Shown here piece by piece: positions 32,036 through 44,710 of a stretch of DNA of 64,000 bases; the stretch's first letter is position 1; every line of letters starts with the position of its first letter. This stretch comes from Plasmopara viticola (taxonomy: Eukaryota; Oomycota; Peronosporomycetes; Peronosporales; Peronosporaceae): positions 62,001 to 126,000 of the forward strand of contig MBPM02000124.1 of the NCBI GenBank assembly GCA_001695595.3, read 5' to 3'. The position numbers and the translations under genes were made by a program. The notes beneath the pieces were generated by a model. That model searched no databases. It was not told the DNA's origin and saw nothing but the letters and a program-made list of their open reading frames with translations.

Positions 32036-34171
32036 ATGAGGGCTCCGAAGGACCCGGGCAAGGTGAAGCCACCGGATCCCGCGTCACAACCGCCAGACCT
32101 GGCAACCGAGACAGGAGGTGGCCCGACAACAGCAGAAAGCGGTGGGAATAGTGACGACGGCTCGAGCCAAGATTCGTTCGCTGGCGAGGCCCAACATATG
32201 TCGGAAGGACTAGACGACGATATGGAAGGACCAGGGTTTCGAACAATCTAAAGCTTCAGTCGTTGACAGCCCAACAGCAGATGCAAATGTTAAGATTGAG
32301 ACTAAGCCGTCAGTGGATCAACCAAACGCGTCAAACGGAACAAAGCAGCATAGAGCGGCGACGCAGATGAGAGACGCCACCGCAAAGCCGGCTCCCGGAG
32401 TGGCTCGAGCTGACACGACCAATACGAAATGTTTGACGCGGTAGTGGCCGAGATGAAATGCTTTCCGGAAGAGCTACCACGCTTATCCTGGAAAATAACG
32501 ATTGGAGATTTGTATTGCATTGCGCATGACAAAGTCTCGATAGATAGGGACTTGATACCCAGTGGGAAGCAGCGCTACCAAAAGTTAAAAGGAGATGAAA
32601 AACTGCTCTTGTGCAAGCTGTTCAAGGAGCTCTGTGTAGTGGGGAGCGGATCGTACAAAGAATGGGAAGGCCAGGCTCAAGCAGCAACGCATGATCTCTA
32701 CAACACGTCCTGGCCGTTCAAAAAGATCATGCATAGGATGATCAGCAGATGAATGGAAAATCATTGGAGGCTTAGTGGAAGGAATTATAGTGTGTCGACG
32801 GGCTTTGGCATTTCTCAAGAGTGTGCTAGACTCGCACGAAAGGCTGCGGCTTCACCGGACCATCCAAAGTCAGGTTGAAGGTGAAATTCAGCTTCAGTTT
32901 TGTGGACGGACAACGATCCGGTCGTGTCGACAACAAACGCGCACGATTCAAGAAGATATCCGCGTCGCGGCTGAAGAGTAACGTGCTAACACGCTGGAGC
33001 TGCGTAAGATGCTGAGCTTGGTCAAAACGATCAGCTACAACCATGTCACACGCAGTGTGCATTTTTCTTTTTTGATCGGGCGACAGCGAGACAATTCCAG
33101 CATGTGCCGATTCCCCTTCAACAGGATCGTGTACCGTCTCGCCAACCCACACCAGTCTGCCTCCGGCTCAGTGTGGGCTCGTCAGCTCAGAAGAGCTGGA
33201 ACGAGGTTGACGCAGCAGCGTAAATACGAGGTGGACATACATAATGTTACGCGCTTTACGGATTTGAGCCTGATATCGGCGTACCTGCAGCGACAAATTA
33301 CAACCAAGTTTGACTTGGAGGACATGGATCTATGTCGTCCGGATTCTAGAACTTCGACGAAGCGGAGGCTTACAGTGCACTCCACCGAATGCCCTGAATC
33401 TCTCCGGGATATAGTGAGATACATGTGGCACGGCAGGACGCTGGTGCTGCAGCACCCTGATATCAGACAAGACTGCAATGTCTTAGGTGCGAAAACCTGG
33501 GCCATCCCATGGTAAGATGCAATAACACTGACACTCAGCTTCTTGGATCAGGAAGCCGGGTGGCCCTCGACAAAGAAGTTGCTGAGCTGGAAGATAGAAT
33601 GAATTCTTTTGCTAGTCTAGATGAAGTAAAAGAGGTAACGAAGAAACGGCTAGAGCTGCAACAGGACGCGCAGAAAGCAGCCCAAGCAGCGATGTCACTA
33701 GCTCGACCCGCGCAGAAGCCCTCACCCTCTGAACGGCAACCAGAAACAGCAGCCCCGGGGTCACCCGGAGCATCACACCAGGATCACTCGAAGCAAAAGA
33801 TGCCAGTGCATTCGGAACCGAAAAAGAAGTGGATAACAACTTCACTGCCGAAGGGCAATACGCTTTATGCTCAAGCAGCCGCTCTTCCGCAAAAGACGCA
33901 AGTCGAACGGTCCAGGTTCGACGTGCTGGCAGGTGATGACGATGACAATGACGAAGTGGTTGAGAATCATTTTGACAGTCGACTCCGAAGTATTGGGCCC
34001 ATTGACATTCCTTCGGATAACGACCTGGAGGAAAAAAGCACCAGTACAGATAACTCCAGCGGAGAAAGCGAAGCTGCATCTCGTGCAGGTGAAACCTCCG
34101 AAGCTCCTTACAGTGTCTCAACTGATGGGGCGAAAGGTGCGGGAGCGAAGGGCTTTAAGAACAGCGATTAA
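32036..34171 (+). pseudogene. LINE ORF1 (Gag-like, CCHC zinc knuckle)
   Basis: Fragments in several frames. An acidic, disordered N-terminal segment lies at about 32036-32250, then basic stretches. A CCHC knuckle, CLRCENLGHPMVRC, falls at about 33479-33520 in the frame that continues as a long open stretch to 34171. That stretch has a helical, charged segment (EVAELEDRMNSF) and an acidic tail. The role expected for ORF1 is RNA binding. Confidence 0.65.
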
Positions 34172-34275
34172 GAAGGCCGCGCAGCCACTGGGCAAGCCGA
34201 AGCAACCAGAAAGGTACTCTAGGGAAGAGCTAGACACTTTTTTCCGAGATAGAAACCACTCTAGCTCTTTGTCAG

Positions 34276-34993
34276 GTGACAACCTCAGCCACAGGTAATT
34301 GTATGGCGTTGGCGCTAGCTCAAGCTCTTGTGAACAATGACTTGGCATCTCAAAATGACAGTCTGGAAGCAATAACTCGGAGCTTGAAGCAAGGAATATG
34401 TAGGACCGGTCAACTGCATTTACAAGAGCAGTTTAATCACTACGTGCGCACAACAACGCTCGTCAACGTCCAGCGTGGCTGGGAAGGCATGAAGCCACAG
34501 GAATCTACTAAGCAGTTTAAGTGGTACTTGGAGGAGTACGCCCCTTCACCGTCTGACCGAGAGGCGGTTATCCCAAGGTACAATTGGGGGTGCAGTGAGC
34601 TATTGGCAATGGCAGCCAACTTTTTGCAGCGTGAAATCTTTGTCTTGGCATTCAATACAGATCAAAAGAAGCAGTGGTGTTGTTCAATGTACAAACACAA
34701 CTCAGCGTGGAAAGGAGACGGTTGAAATCGGACAGCACATTCCGCTACAAGTAGGGAAATGCACTGCTCTCATTCGTCTAGCAAAGAAGCGAGGGAATAC
34801 GTCGCCACTAGTCATCAGGCATTGGGGCGACCATTACTCGGCGTTCATTCATAAAAGGGAGCAGGCTGTAAAGCAGCCGACGCCAGCTGATGCAGCAGCT
34901 ATTAAGCCGCTAAGTGAAGCTCAAGCACCAGGTCAAAGCGAGGACGTCCAAGCCAGGGATCTCTCTCGGGAAGGATGGAGTCACTCGCAATGA
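34276..34993 (+). pseudogene. OTU-like cysteine protease region of the LINE
   Basis: TGNCMALALAQAL near 34290-34330 resembles the catalytic cysteine motif of OTU proteases. RHWGDHYSAFI near 34815-34850 resembles the catalytic histidine motif. The spacing, about 170-180 codons, fits an OTU domain. A frame change occurs between 34595 and 34725. It lies between the Gag-like part and the endonuclease. The identification is by motif only. Confidence 0.55.
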
Positions 34994-36408
34994 GACGGCA
35001 ACATCGCCGAGCTTCGAATCAAGCTCGCTGGAATGATGATCTCGCACGACCACAAGTGTGACATCCATCTCTTCTTAGAACAGGCGGATCCAACACGATA
35101 CATTCAACTGTTAGCGTTCCTGGTCAACGCCGCGTCTCGACTCTAACTTCCCGAAAGAGAGCAATTGCGGGTATTGAACATGTCTGCCGAGGCCTCCGAC
35201 GAAATAGCAGCCCTCATGCAACAATATCAGATCCCGCACGAAACGATGAGACAATGGCAAGCAGGGGATGCTAAAGCTCAGCAGGAAGAATGCGATCTGC
35301 ACATCTCTTTGGTCGCTGGTATAGACGAGGATTTCTATTCGTCACAGAGGTTGTCCACCGCCAATTCCGCGGATGGGCTAATGCACGTTCAAGTAACGAC
35401 AAGCCGTGTCAAGACGACAAAGACCAAAGCATCTTAACGGCCGCACACCCTGACTCCAATGGAAGCGGAACGCATCCGCCGTATCATGAAGTCCAAGACG
35501 GAGCACTCATCGTCGACTGCGGGCCGATGACCGATGAGCCGATGTCGGGCGCAAGCAAGGCGGACCAGGAGCGATGCAGCTCTGCAAACTATGCAGAGCG
35601 CTGGAAGAAGTTAGGCGAAGTGTGGTCGACAACATCAACGACATCATTTCCGCTGATAACGAGTACGGCGCAGGAGTGGTGATACACTGCACAACGAGAA
35701 CCTGTCCAACTAGTCCTCATGTGTCAACTCTTCGAATTCCCTGAAAAAGTGCTAAACTCGTTGGGAGTCAAATACTCGAGGTCTGGACAGCAGCCTGGAG
35801 ATACGAATGTATGCACGGCCGTCTGGAAGCCTACCGAAGTCAGACAACCGACAGCTTAACCAGGAAATGGATTGACGAGTGGATGGCCGAACTAACGAGG
35901 CTGCTTCCGCAACATTAAGCCCTTCTCATTGACGACAGTGACGACTGGATACGCATGCGGAGCAAAAACTATGGGAAAGATCACATCCTTAAGCTGTACG
36001 ACGTTAAAAACAAATTACGTCTAGCGCAACATTTACTGTGCGCCGGCATCTACGAGAAGGAGCTTCGCGTACTCACAGGAAGCGAAGAGGAGCAGGATAA
36101 TAGCTGCATCTCCAAGTTGACGCGGCACTTGCGCGCGCTCGACATGAATGAAGGATACCGAGAAGCTTATTCGGCATCCCGCCGCAATGAAGACTGAAGG
36201 GAAGTTGCCCGCTTCTTCTCTGACACTGTGGAGCGCGGCGAAAGGAATTGGGAACAGGAGTATTAAAGGCAGCCCAGAGCTCACAGCTGTAGCCCCAATG
36301 AGTATGAATAAAGGAGCGACGGATGTCGTCTATGGACGTCATGTATATATGCAAAATCGTAAGCCAGTGGAGAAATAGAGGCGCAGACGGGCACGATCCA
36401 ACAATCAG

Positions 36409-37106
36409 TGGAGATTGGAGACTCAGAACGTCCGTGGTTTTGTGAAAGAGAACAGATTGCGCTGGATGGAAGCCTGGAGGAGAACACCCCGCCATGAAGC
36501 TCCTTTCGTGTGGATGATGCAGGAAACGCATGTCAGCACAGTAGCAGAAGCAGAGAAATTACAATCGGATTGGAGACGTCTATGGGCCAACAGTACCACA
36601 AAGACAGCAATCAGTTGTCGTATTGGAGCATCGGCAACACCAAAGCGGGAGGTGTAGCTATCCTTTTACATCCCAGCATAGCGGACCAGGTATCACTGTG
36701 GCTTCAAGATCGGTGGACGCGGAGGGTCATCGCGATTAAGCTACAAGAACGAACTCTTGTCAATGTCTACGCTCCGAACAGCCACCAAGAACGAAAGCTA
36801 TTCTATGGGAAACTACAATTATGGCCATGGGAAGATCGGGAGACGATCCTGGCAGGCGATTTTAATTGCGTCCTCAGTCCAGTGTTAGATAGGCTCGGAG
36901 GCAAGCGGACTGGTCGTGTGGAAAGCGTGGCTCTACCAGACCTACTGCGCCACCTTCACCTGGAAGACACCTGCACCCTTGCGGGGCAAACGGAAGATGT
37001 AGCAGACCAACTGGAAAATACAGAGTACTTCACGTATTGGGGGCCGGAGACAGCAAGCAGATTAGACCGACTTTATGTACCGGATTTGTGGACGGCTAGA
37101 GTGTAG
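36409..37106 (+). pseudogene. AP-type endonuclease domain of the LINE
   Basis: The motifs run in order: TQNVRGF near 36420, MQETH (catalytic Glu) near 36520-36535, GGVAILLHPS near 36650, VNVYAPNS near 36760 and ILAGDFNCVL near 36845-36880. The last part, ASRLDRLYV, matches the SRID.hYV motif of such nucleases near 37050. One frame change lies between 36530 and 36640. The enzyme would nick the target DNA for target-primed reverse transcription. Confidence 0.85.
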
Positions 37107-37765
37107 TGGTTATCAGTCCTCAAACCCTCCACACCATCGGATCACCAACGAGTAGTGTTGCATCTGGCGGGAACACAGCCTCAAGAAATAACCAATGCGA
37201 GGAAACGCGGGACTGTATACCGCATCCGACCATTTCAACCAGAGCGTGTACAAGAGGCGCTGCTGGACGCCCTTGTAAAGGAGGCATTGGGCGACAGGAC
37301 ACTGTTCAAACATGGGATAGCACGGTGCAAAAATGCGGAACGTGCATTGGCCGGCTCATCCAGCAAGAAAGAAGAGGCGAAAGGCGTTCAAGCACAAATT
37401 AAACGTCCACAGTCGAGTACACTTACTCACGAGAAAAGATCTGCTCGAGGTCACCATGGAAGAGCGAAGAGCTGAGCATATCATCCATCTCGGCCAACGA
37501 CTAGAACGGACAATGGACCGCCTTCGGTGGGTTTTCTAGCGGGCGTCAAATTAGGAGCGTGATCAAACTATTGCAAATGTCCGGCACATTCATGGTGCAG
37601 GGTCCAGCGTGGAATGACCCTAGCGACCAAATCTGCAAGTGAATGGTCTCCGATACTGGGCACCATTCATAGCAAAGTTCCGGATGCTGACCTCGATCGT
37701 GAATTTGATAAGTTCGTGAATATACCTGCTGACCGGAAGCTTTAACCAACGAACAACAACCTTCT

Positions 37766-38776
37766 CATGAATCCAGTAGTGGAGCAAGAGGTCATGGAAG
37801 ATTTTCAGCCCTTAATCGGCACAAAGCAGCGGGCGCAGATGGTCTTAACAATGATTTCTTCAAGGACACACAGTCCATCTTCGTGCCAGCACTCACGTCT
37901 ATCAGCAACGAGTTACTCAAGGGAGGTGGGCCACCCCAATCCTTTCTGGAGGCTCTCATTCTTCCCCTCAAGAAGAACGACGATTTGGATGATGCGATGG
38001 ACTATCGTCCGATCTCGCTACTCCAAACCGCGTACAAAATAGTTACCAAAGTAATGGCTGCCCGAGCTCTGCGAGTCATGGGCAAAGCTATCGGGTCATC
38101 GCAACAAGGGTTCGTCCACGGATGCCAAATGATGAAGACCGTGATGATGATGCTCGCTATCCTTGCCACAGCGAAAGCAGAACCGGAGCTTGCAGCAGCA
38201 TCAAGAAGAGTAATCTTGCTGCTGGATTTCAAGAAGGCTTATGATACGGTCGCGCGAGAATTTTTGTTTCTCGTACTCCTTCGTTTTGAATTCTCGCCGA
38301 TGTTTGTGCGGATGCTGAGGAAGCTGCATGATGGAATCACGGCGCGATTTTTAGTCAACGGGCAGCTTTCAGAGCCGCAGGAGGTGGTATCAGGCATCTG
38401 TCAAGGCTGCTCATTAGCCCCTCTGATTTTTATTCTCGCAGCTGAGGTGCTTGCGTTAGCAATTCAGCAGGACGACCATACAGAAGGGATCCATGTGCAA
38501 GGAACTAAAGGAAAGACGCACAAGTTTTCGGCGTTCGTTGATGATTCGACCGTCTTCCTCCAAGAAGCGCGTCAACTACCCCGAGTAATGGCACTGGTGC
38601 AACGATTTGGAGAACTATCAGGCCTCCAAGTGCATCCGACAAAGAGCAAGGCCATCTTTCTCAACACAGCGGTGGAGATGAAGGAATTTCACGGAATACC
38701 AGATTTACTAGGTGGGAAAACTGTGCAATACCTTAACTATCAGGTAGGCACCGGACCGCTCACGGATCCGAACTAG
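37766..38776 (+). pseudogene. Reverse transcriptase domain of the LINE
   Basis: RT motifs in order: [17 protein letters not shown] (about 38000-38055), [19 protein letters not shown] (38215-38250), [13 protein letters not shown] (38395-38435) and the catalytic FVDDS (about 38530-38550), with FVDD in place of the commoner YADD or FADD. The stretch from 37883 is one open frame; the part before it is in another frame. Confidence 0.88.
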
Positions 38777-39034
38777 GCTGCCCGCATTCGCACAGTGTAA
38801 AACAGACTGGCAACAGCGGCGCAACTTTCAAACACCGTCGAGAATCGGGTTGTCCTCCTCAACGTCATCCTGTTGCCGTCAATTCTGTTTACAGTGGCTG
38901 CCTTCGAGATGCCGCAGTGGGCAGCTCCGGCAGAATGTTTATACACTTCGTTATGACTCTATTTCATCTGTGCATGTCTAGAGCGATACATAGGACGTAT
39001 TTTTGGCCGCACAACGTCTCAGAGCTCCAACAGA

Positions 39035-41032
39035 ATGATTATACACTTCGTAAGGGCTCTATTTCATCTGGGCATGTCTAGGGCGATAGAAAGGACGTAT
39101 CTTTGGCAGCCAAGCAGTTACGCAACATCCAAAATAGTTTCTCTGGCAGACTCCAACGAGTATAGCTACGAGCCGACACAAAACGAATCCGGGGCTTCTG
39201 TTCACACCGAAGCAGGCAGGAGGTGTCGGCCTAGCATCCTTCGAGATTGCGTGCAAAACTCAACGAGCGAAGCATGCCATTCAGTGGCTAGTACAACGGC
39301 ACGAAACCTACTACGCAGCATGGAGAGCTTGGGCCTTTCGTGGAGCAACCCATCCATGGACGAGTGGAGTCTCACCACGACACAAAAGCAGCCACAACCA
39401 AGGCAGCAGGACAAAGGCACCGGGTAATACCCTGCAACAGCTCGTCGGTAGCTGGCTAGTGCCGGAGGAAGAAGAAGTAGCAACCATCCTGCAGCGGCGA
39501 CAACGGCTGAAACAAATAGCAGCATCAGCGGCGAGCTGGACAAAGGACGGGAAATGGCGCGCAGTACTAAAGGAACCCCTTTCTGAGTTGATGCGGATGA
39601 GAACACCAGAGGAAGAGACGTTTTGGCCCGCCTATCACTGGAACGATAATTCAGCCATTATAGATGAGACCAGAGCGATGCTGACGAGCAGGAAATACGA
39701 TAGAATCGTGAGCAGCACGCTGGAGGAGTTCCATATCACAAGAAGGAGCGATCGATTGTATACGATGCACATACCATGCTCGACGGACATTGGTCATCAT
39801 CGACCAAAACTGCGCAGATGGAGTATAGCCATCCTCAGCAGAAGCCCTCCTTTGGCAGTAGGAGATACACTGCGAGCCGGGACCGAGGCGACCATGCGGC
39901 ATCAACCACAACTTCGAGATAAGTACAAGTGGGTGATCCTCGCAGGGGGCAGCATCCGGGGAATCAGTCAGACAGGACAAAGAATCTCGGAGTTCGAGCT
40001 AGAACAGCAACCCAACGGGGTTTACTGGACCATCAGCAGCACGATCAAGGCAGACTCAAGCACGATGAAGGAAATTTATAAACTACGACGGCATGAGCGA
40101 GATGGAAACATCGTTTTCATGGCACACCCGACACTTCATGGTTTTCCATGGACTGTACCGGATTTGACGGCAAACCGTCATGTGTTAGCAGTGATCAAGA
40201 AGCAGGTTCCCAAGATATTGAGAAGGTATCAAAATGGACACCACAGTCGCCCGGCTGCGGGAAGTAGTGCGAACGAGTACCTGGCAAGCAGCAGCAATGA
40301 CCCAAACACCCAAGCAGATTTGGGCTCACAACAATGAGCTCACAGCGTATCAAGTTCGGGTCAGCTATCGAATAGTACTTCAGCAGCTCAATCTGTATCA
40401 CGAAGGCCGGCGGCTGAACGACAGCTATCGCAAACTACAGTGCTGTCACGGACAAAAGGGGACGCTCGAGCACATATTTTGGAACTGCCCATGCGCTCAA
40501 GCATGTTGACAGAAACCAGTGTGTCATTGGACTGGCGAGCAATGAAAACTTCATCAAATGGACAGATTCCAGCAAGCGTGTGCCAGCAGGAAAGCACCAG
40601 AATTGTCGCGGGTCATCAAGGCCAAACTGAGCAAAGATCATCCGGATGAGAAAAGGAAGTACGGGAAGGAATGGGAGAGGATGTGGTGGATTCTATGCAG
40701 TATCTGCATTACCAGTCTATTGTTCCGTTGTAACCATAAGGTTACAACGGAACAGAGTCGTCTTCAAACAGGAAGCGATAACCGTCGAAGGTAGCGTGCT
40801 CGAGTTTTGGTCGACCGGCCAGCAGCAACTACGAGCTTTAGCGACGCGAGAAAGAAGAACACCAGACAAGTTAGAGAAAGGGACTAGACTCCATCTGTGC
40901 CAACACGAGCTGGAGAAACAACCCACAGAGAAGTCTCCGACGGAGACGAGCCCCGTACAACCACCGAATGAGGACCTGGAACCGGCGTTGCTTACCAGGC
41001 TTAGGATCATACAGACATCTAGTCGTCGATAA
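39035..41032 (+). pseudogene. LINE C-terminal region
   Basis: Three frames carry the region after RT, including an open stretch at 39459-40337 of unknown function. A cysteine/histidine motif (CCHGQKGTLEHIFWNCPCAQAC, about 40440-40505) is of the kind found near LINE C-termini. It ends before a 15-bp-arm hairpin (40721-40754). Confidence 0.5.
40721..40754. repeat. Perfect hairpin near the LINE 3' end
   Basis: Arms TGTTCCGTTGTAACC (40721-40735) and its reverse complement (40740-40754), loop ATAA. It lies about 310 bp before the LINE 3' junction. Confidence 0.9.
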
Positions 41033-41250
41033 ACTGACCAAATAGAATCGTCTGCCTCTCTCAAGAAGGCTATTTTTCTTTACGAGAGCTTTCTATTTAG
41101 ACGAGACAGGATAACCCCGCCCAGGACTAACGCATGATTCTCGAATCAATTATTGCGGCGACATTTGATAAGCACTAACATTTAGCGAGCTTGTTTTACC
41201 TGCCTCTACAATTCTCATATTACACAATTGAATTTTATTGAAGCTGAAGT

Positions 41251-41577
41251 AATGTAATGTAATGTATTACGTTATCGCGTTGCCAAGTTATGCACGTGCT
41301 AGGCTCAGTCTGGCTAGTCCACGGCATAGAGTGGTGTCCGCATACGTCGAGTCTCGTTCGGCGGGCAGTGCAGTCAGCACCGAGGACTTGAGAATCTTCC
41401 ATTAGTTTGTTTATCTCTGGCTTGGTAAGAGCCCAGGTGGCGCCCGGTGCTGGAGACCGTCGCGTCGAGGGTGAGACTCGTTAGAGACCTGCAGATGCCC
41501 GAGAGCACCTGCCCGAAGCGCGCGAGCATTTAGCCCCCGCGCTTGGAAGGAAGGCGTCACCCCAACCTTTTCCAAGC
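41251..41577 (-). mobile_element. SINE family 1, copy in unit B PEPCK flank
   Basis: Full-length, inverted, with a TAATG-type variant tail. It is flanked by TTGAAGCTGAAGT (41238-41250 and 41578-41590). Absent from the matching site in unit A (about 16975-16990). Confidence 0.85.
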
Positions 41578-41799
41578 TTGAAGCTGAAGTCTTCCAAATA
41601 TTAGATGCTGAGGCTGCTATGTAAAAGTAAATTTGGGAGCTTCAGATACACCCCCCCTACACCCCCTCTTTATGCTGACCAATCAAATTACAATCTTTAG
41701 CCACCGCTTTTTCACAATTTTAAAAGCGCCGGCAAATATTCCTGCCAGACCAATTCCTCAGATTATTTGGCGTTGCTTTACCACGTAACCACTACGTCG

Positions 41800-42310
41800 A
41801 ACCTCGAAATCGCCAATTTTCCTACTTTTGAAGAGGCGGAAAGCTCTGATAAGGCTTTTGCCAAAGTAAATGGCGTTGCTGTGAGACTCGATCGGACCAA
41901 AATGAGCAAAACAGGTGAATTAAGGAAGGTTTGACACGGGTGTGTTCACAGTAATTGTTATAAGAAAAAGGTTAATGGCATACGGAACACATTTGCGTCA
42001 AAACAAGCTGTCAATGGCTGGCTATTGTGGAACGCGTCTTGCAGCAATCTGGTAACTACTTTTGGGACATGAAATTGATGTGTGGCGAGCATTCTGGACA
42101 TAAGGCCGCCTCTGACCCCGCAGCCTATGCAGTCAACCGGACGCTAAACCTAAGGAAAGAGACCATCATCTCTACGATGACCAAAGCTGGCGCACCCTCT
42201 CGTACTATCCTTGCCACGCTTCGTCAGAAGGAATGTGCCTGTCTTGTACTCAGGAAGGATATCGGCAACACAAGACAAAAAGGTACCAATCTTGATATCA
42301 ATTCTTTTAT
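41800..42310 (+). pseudogene. FAR1/MULE-type transposase N-terminal fragment, copy B
   Basis: Same as 17215-17715: the FPTFEEAESSD.AFAK region near 41815-41860, then SDPAAYAVNRTLN and GAPSRTILATLRQKE near 42110-42230. Broken between these parts. Confidence 0.6.
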
Positions 42311-42354
42311 ATGTAAATTATGCATGCAACTAACACATCACCGGGCCGTAACAT

Positions 42355-43330
42355 GATAGGTCCTTGCCTAGCAGAATAAACTGCCTGTAGTTATGTTTAA
42401 ACGAGGCGGCCAAATCGTGAGCTATATCGCTAAACGCACCCTTGTCCGTTTACGCGTCTCTTGGATTCAACATCTCAGATGGCACGCCTTTCACGAATGT
42501 GGGAATCTCAACGCCAAACACAGGATCTTTAACAAGCGCTGCCTTTTCGATACTGCTGCATCTACACACTTACGCGTGTGTAGATGCAGCAGTATCGAAA
42601 AGGCAGCGCTTGTTAAAGATCCTGTGTTTGCGCGACCACATTCAGTTTTGCTTGAGCTGAGAAAGTCGTTTTCATTATTAGCGTTGGTCCACACAATTTC
42701 AAGCAAGGCATCCGGGCAAATCGCATTATGGATATCGGGCTTTGTCTCTTTACTCAAATTAATCGTCCTGACATAGCAACCGCCTTCAAATTTATATATA
42801 AAACCGGTCATCCCAGCCGAGCTCGTCGTCACCAATGAGATCGCGCTTTGCATTAGCGACAGCGTCGTCTTGCCCGTGCCAGAGAGCCTACAAAAGAGAG
42901 CTGTGTGTCCTAACCCGCCAAAGTTGGCTGAAGCCTGTACGGTCATCACATCATTCAGAGGCAAATAGTAATTCATCATACGAAAGATCGCCTTCTTAAA
43001 ACGTGCCGCCGTAAAAGTGCCGCCAAGAATGCCCAAGTATCTTTTCATGTTAAAAAAAGCACAAATACTTCCGAAAGAAGTCTGTGTTCCTTGCAATCTT
43101 CATCGACAATGTTGCACGCATTAAAAAGCGTAAAGTCGGCCTCAAATTTCTTGGCTACACGAGCAAAATTGGGGCGGATAAACATGTTCGTGACAAAATG
43201 GTGGTGCCACGCTAGCTCGGTAATAGCGCTCAAGCGAGACTCCACATTTATACTACAATGGCCACCAAACACGTACATGCGGTCCACCTGCCCATATCCA
43301 TGAGCATCCCAATAATTGCATAACTGGCTG
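42355..43330 (-). pseudogene. PEPCK (ATP-type) pseudogene, copy B
   Basis: Almost identical to copy A, including the missing N-terminus and the deletion replaced by a palindrome. One frame (42491-43096) stays open from the [11 protein letters not shown] region through [12 protein letters not shown] to the palindrome. The segment between the KTECGR region and the C-terminal part is missing. Confidence 0.8.
42515..42630. repeat. Perfect fold-back palindrome in PEPCK copy B, 55-bp arms
   Basis: Arms 42515-42569 and 42576-42630 match at all 55 positions around a TTACGC loop. The unit A copy has two mismatches. Confidence 0.93.
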
Positions 43331-44594
43331 AAGATATAAAGCTGTACTTTGATTGGTCAGCATAAAGAGAGGGGTGTAGCTCTAGGCAGGAGGGGTGTAG
43401 CTATAGGCGCTCCCTAATCGAATCGACAATAGAACTTCCAGCCCCGTAAAATACAAATAATTTTTTTACGCACCATATCTGATATAAAGATGTTAATTTA
43501 CTCATTACTTAATAATGTAGCCTCGCTCTCGTAAGCTACTCAGAAGTGTTAACAAATAAGCTACACAAAAGTGTTAACAAATAGGGCTGTACCATCCCAG
43601 CTCCATTTGGGCGCTTGCGACGATTATGTTCACTAACCACAATTGTATTTGTTCTTTTAGGGCACTTTAACCACATCAACTAAACCGTTTTTTACTGCGT
43701 AAAAAACGGTATAGTGCTAAAATTACGATGGGGTAAAAATTTGTATATATATATTTTTGATTGCGGTAGTTATTGTTTGGTCGAAGGGGTGGTTTTCTTA
43801 ACTTTTTTTTTTATAGAACGTAAATTTTATCAATCTATAACTTTATATGGTGTTTTGCAGAATAATATACGTACAGATTTTGTTTTTTTAATTATGCTAA
43901 TTTTGAGTACGGATCTGTGTATTTTCGCAGTAGTAGCGACGAATGATGATTGTACTTGTCGAGAGGACATCACGTTTAGCCGACGAAAGGTTTAAATTGA
44001 TCCAAATCAGACTTAAAGCATTCTTCGCCAGTGTAAGTTGCTAGTATCGGTCGACCCTACAAATGGTTTTGTGCGCTATTTCGGCAAAAACTTGTCAATG
44101 GAAAGGTCGTTCAATGCGTTTAATCCGCAAGGCGATATGGGATGAAAATTGGCAGTAAGATACGGGCGTGCACAGGCGCTGTGTCCGAAATCGAAGATTG
44201 TTTACAAGGAGGCAGCGTATTCATTACCATTGTCGTACTTCCTAGTTGCAGTTTCCATTACAGATCAGTTTGCAATCCTATTACTTGAGATACGGTGCCG
44301 CGTTTATTTATCAATCGTTCCTGCTGTATTTTTTCTAGTCAAATAAATTATGTGCAACTAAATACTATGAGACGATAGTGTCTCAAGATAATTAATTGAA
44401 AATGTTATTGGATACAAACAATAGGTCGACAATAAAGAATGGATGGTGAATGTTGTGGAACTAGGGGTCCGTACGTACAGTCTCGTCCTTTTTGCTATCT
44501 GGTCGCACAATCCCAATCTCGATTTCGTACCAGCTGCAAGATTCAATTTTTTTCCGTCGTTCTCACTTTGTCTTGCAGCGTCTCAAGCCATACC
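43331..44594. other. Upstream arm of effector E5, no supported gene
   Basis: Matches 18766-20057. No gene is supported. A perfect 12-bp-arm hairpin with a 3-bp loop lies at 43684-43710. The E5 initiator-like element is at 44561-44569. Confidence 0.5.
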
Positions 44595-44710
44595 ATGCGC
44601 GTACTCATCCTCGTTAGTACTACCATCATCTTCTTTTTTAACGTTAGCACTTGTTATGGCACTCCCTCGAATGTAAGACGCGACGACAAAGACAAGTCCT
44701 CGTTTAATGG

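Larger units (their letters stand above)
31888..41061 (+). mobile_element. LINE (non-LTR retrotransposon), about 9.2 kb, decayed
   Basis: It is flanked by a 17-bp duplication with one mismatch, CAAGAAAGCTATTTTTC (31871-31887) and CAAGAAGGCTATTTTTC (41062-41078). The undisturbed site in unit A is near 16804-16820. Its order is: Gag-like region with CCHC knuckle, OTU-like region, AP endonuclease, reverse transcriptase, C-terminal cysteine/histidine motif. Many stops and frame changes show it is inactive. No poly(A) tail is seen at the 3' junction. Confidence 0.88.
19239..43804. repeat. Tandem unit B of the effector array
   Basis: Second copy of the unit, same orientation as A. It carries effector E3, three SINEs, MULE remnant, second effector pseudogene, E4, DnaJ-like gene, FAR1 fragment and PEPCK pseudogene. 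It differs from A by lacking the SINE of 8281, by losing everything between the A positions of about 12.63 and 16.43 kb, and by gaining the LINE (31888-41061) and a SINE (41251-41577). Confidence 0.85.

Noticed and set aside
33612..34121. 169-codon minus-strand frame
   Set aside because: Antisense shadow of the LINE ORF1 region, where the plus-strand frame carries the CCHC knuckle.
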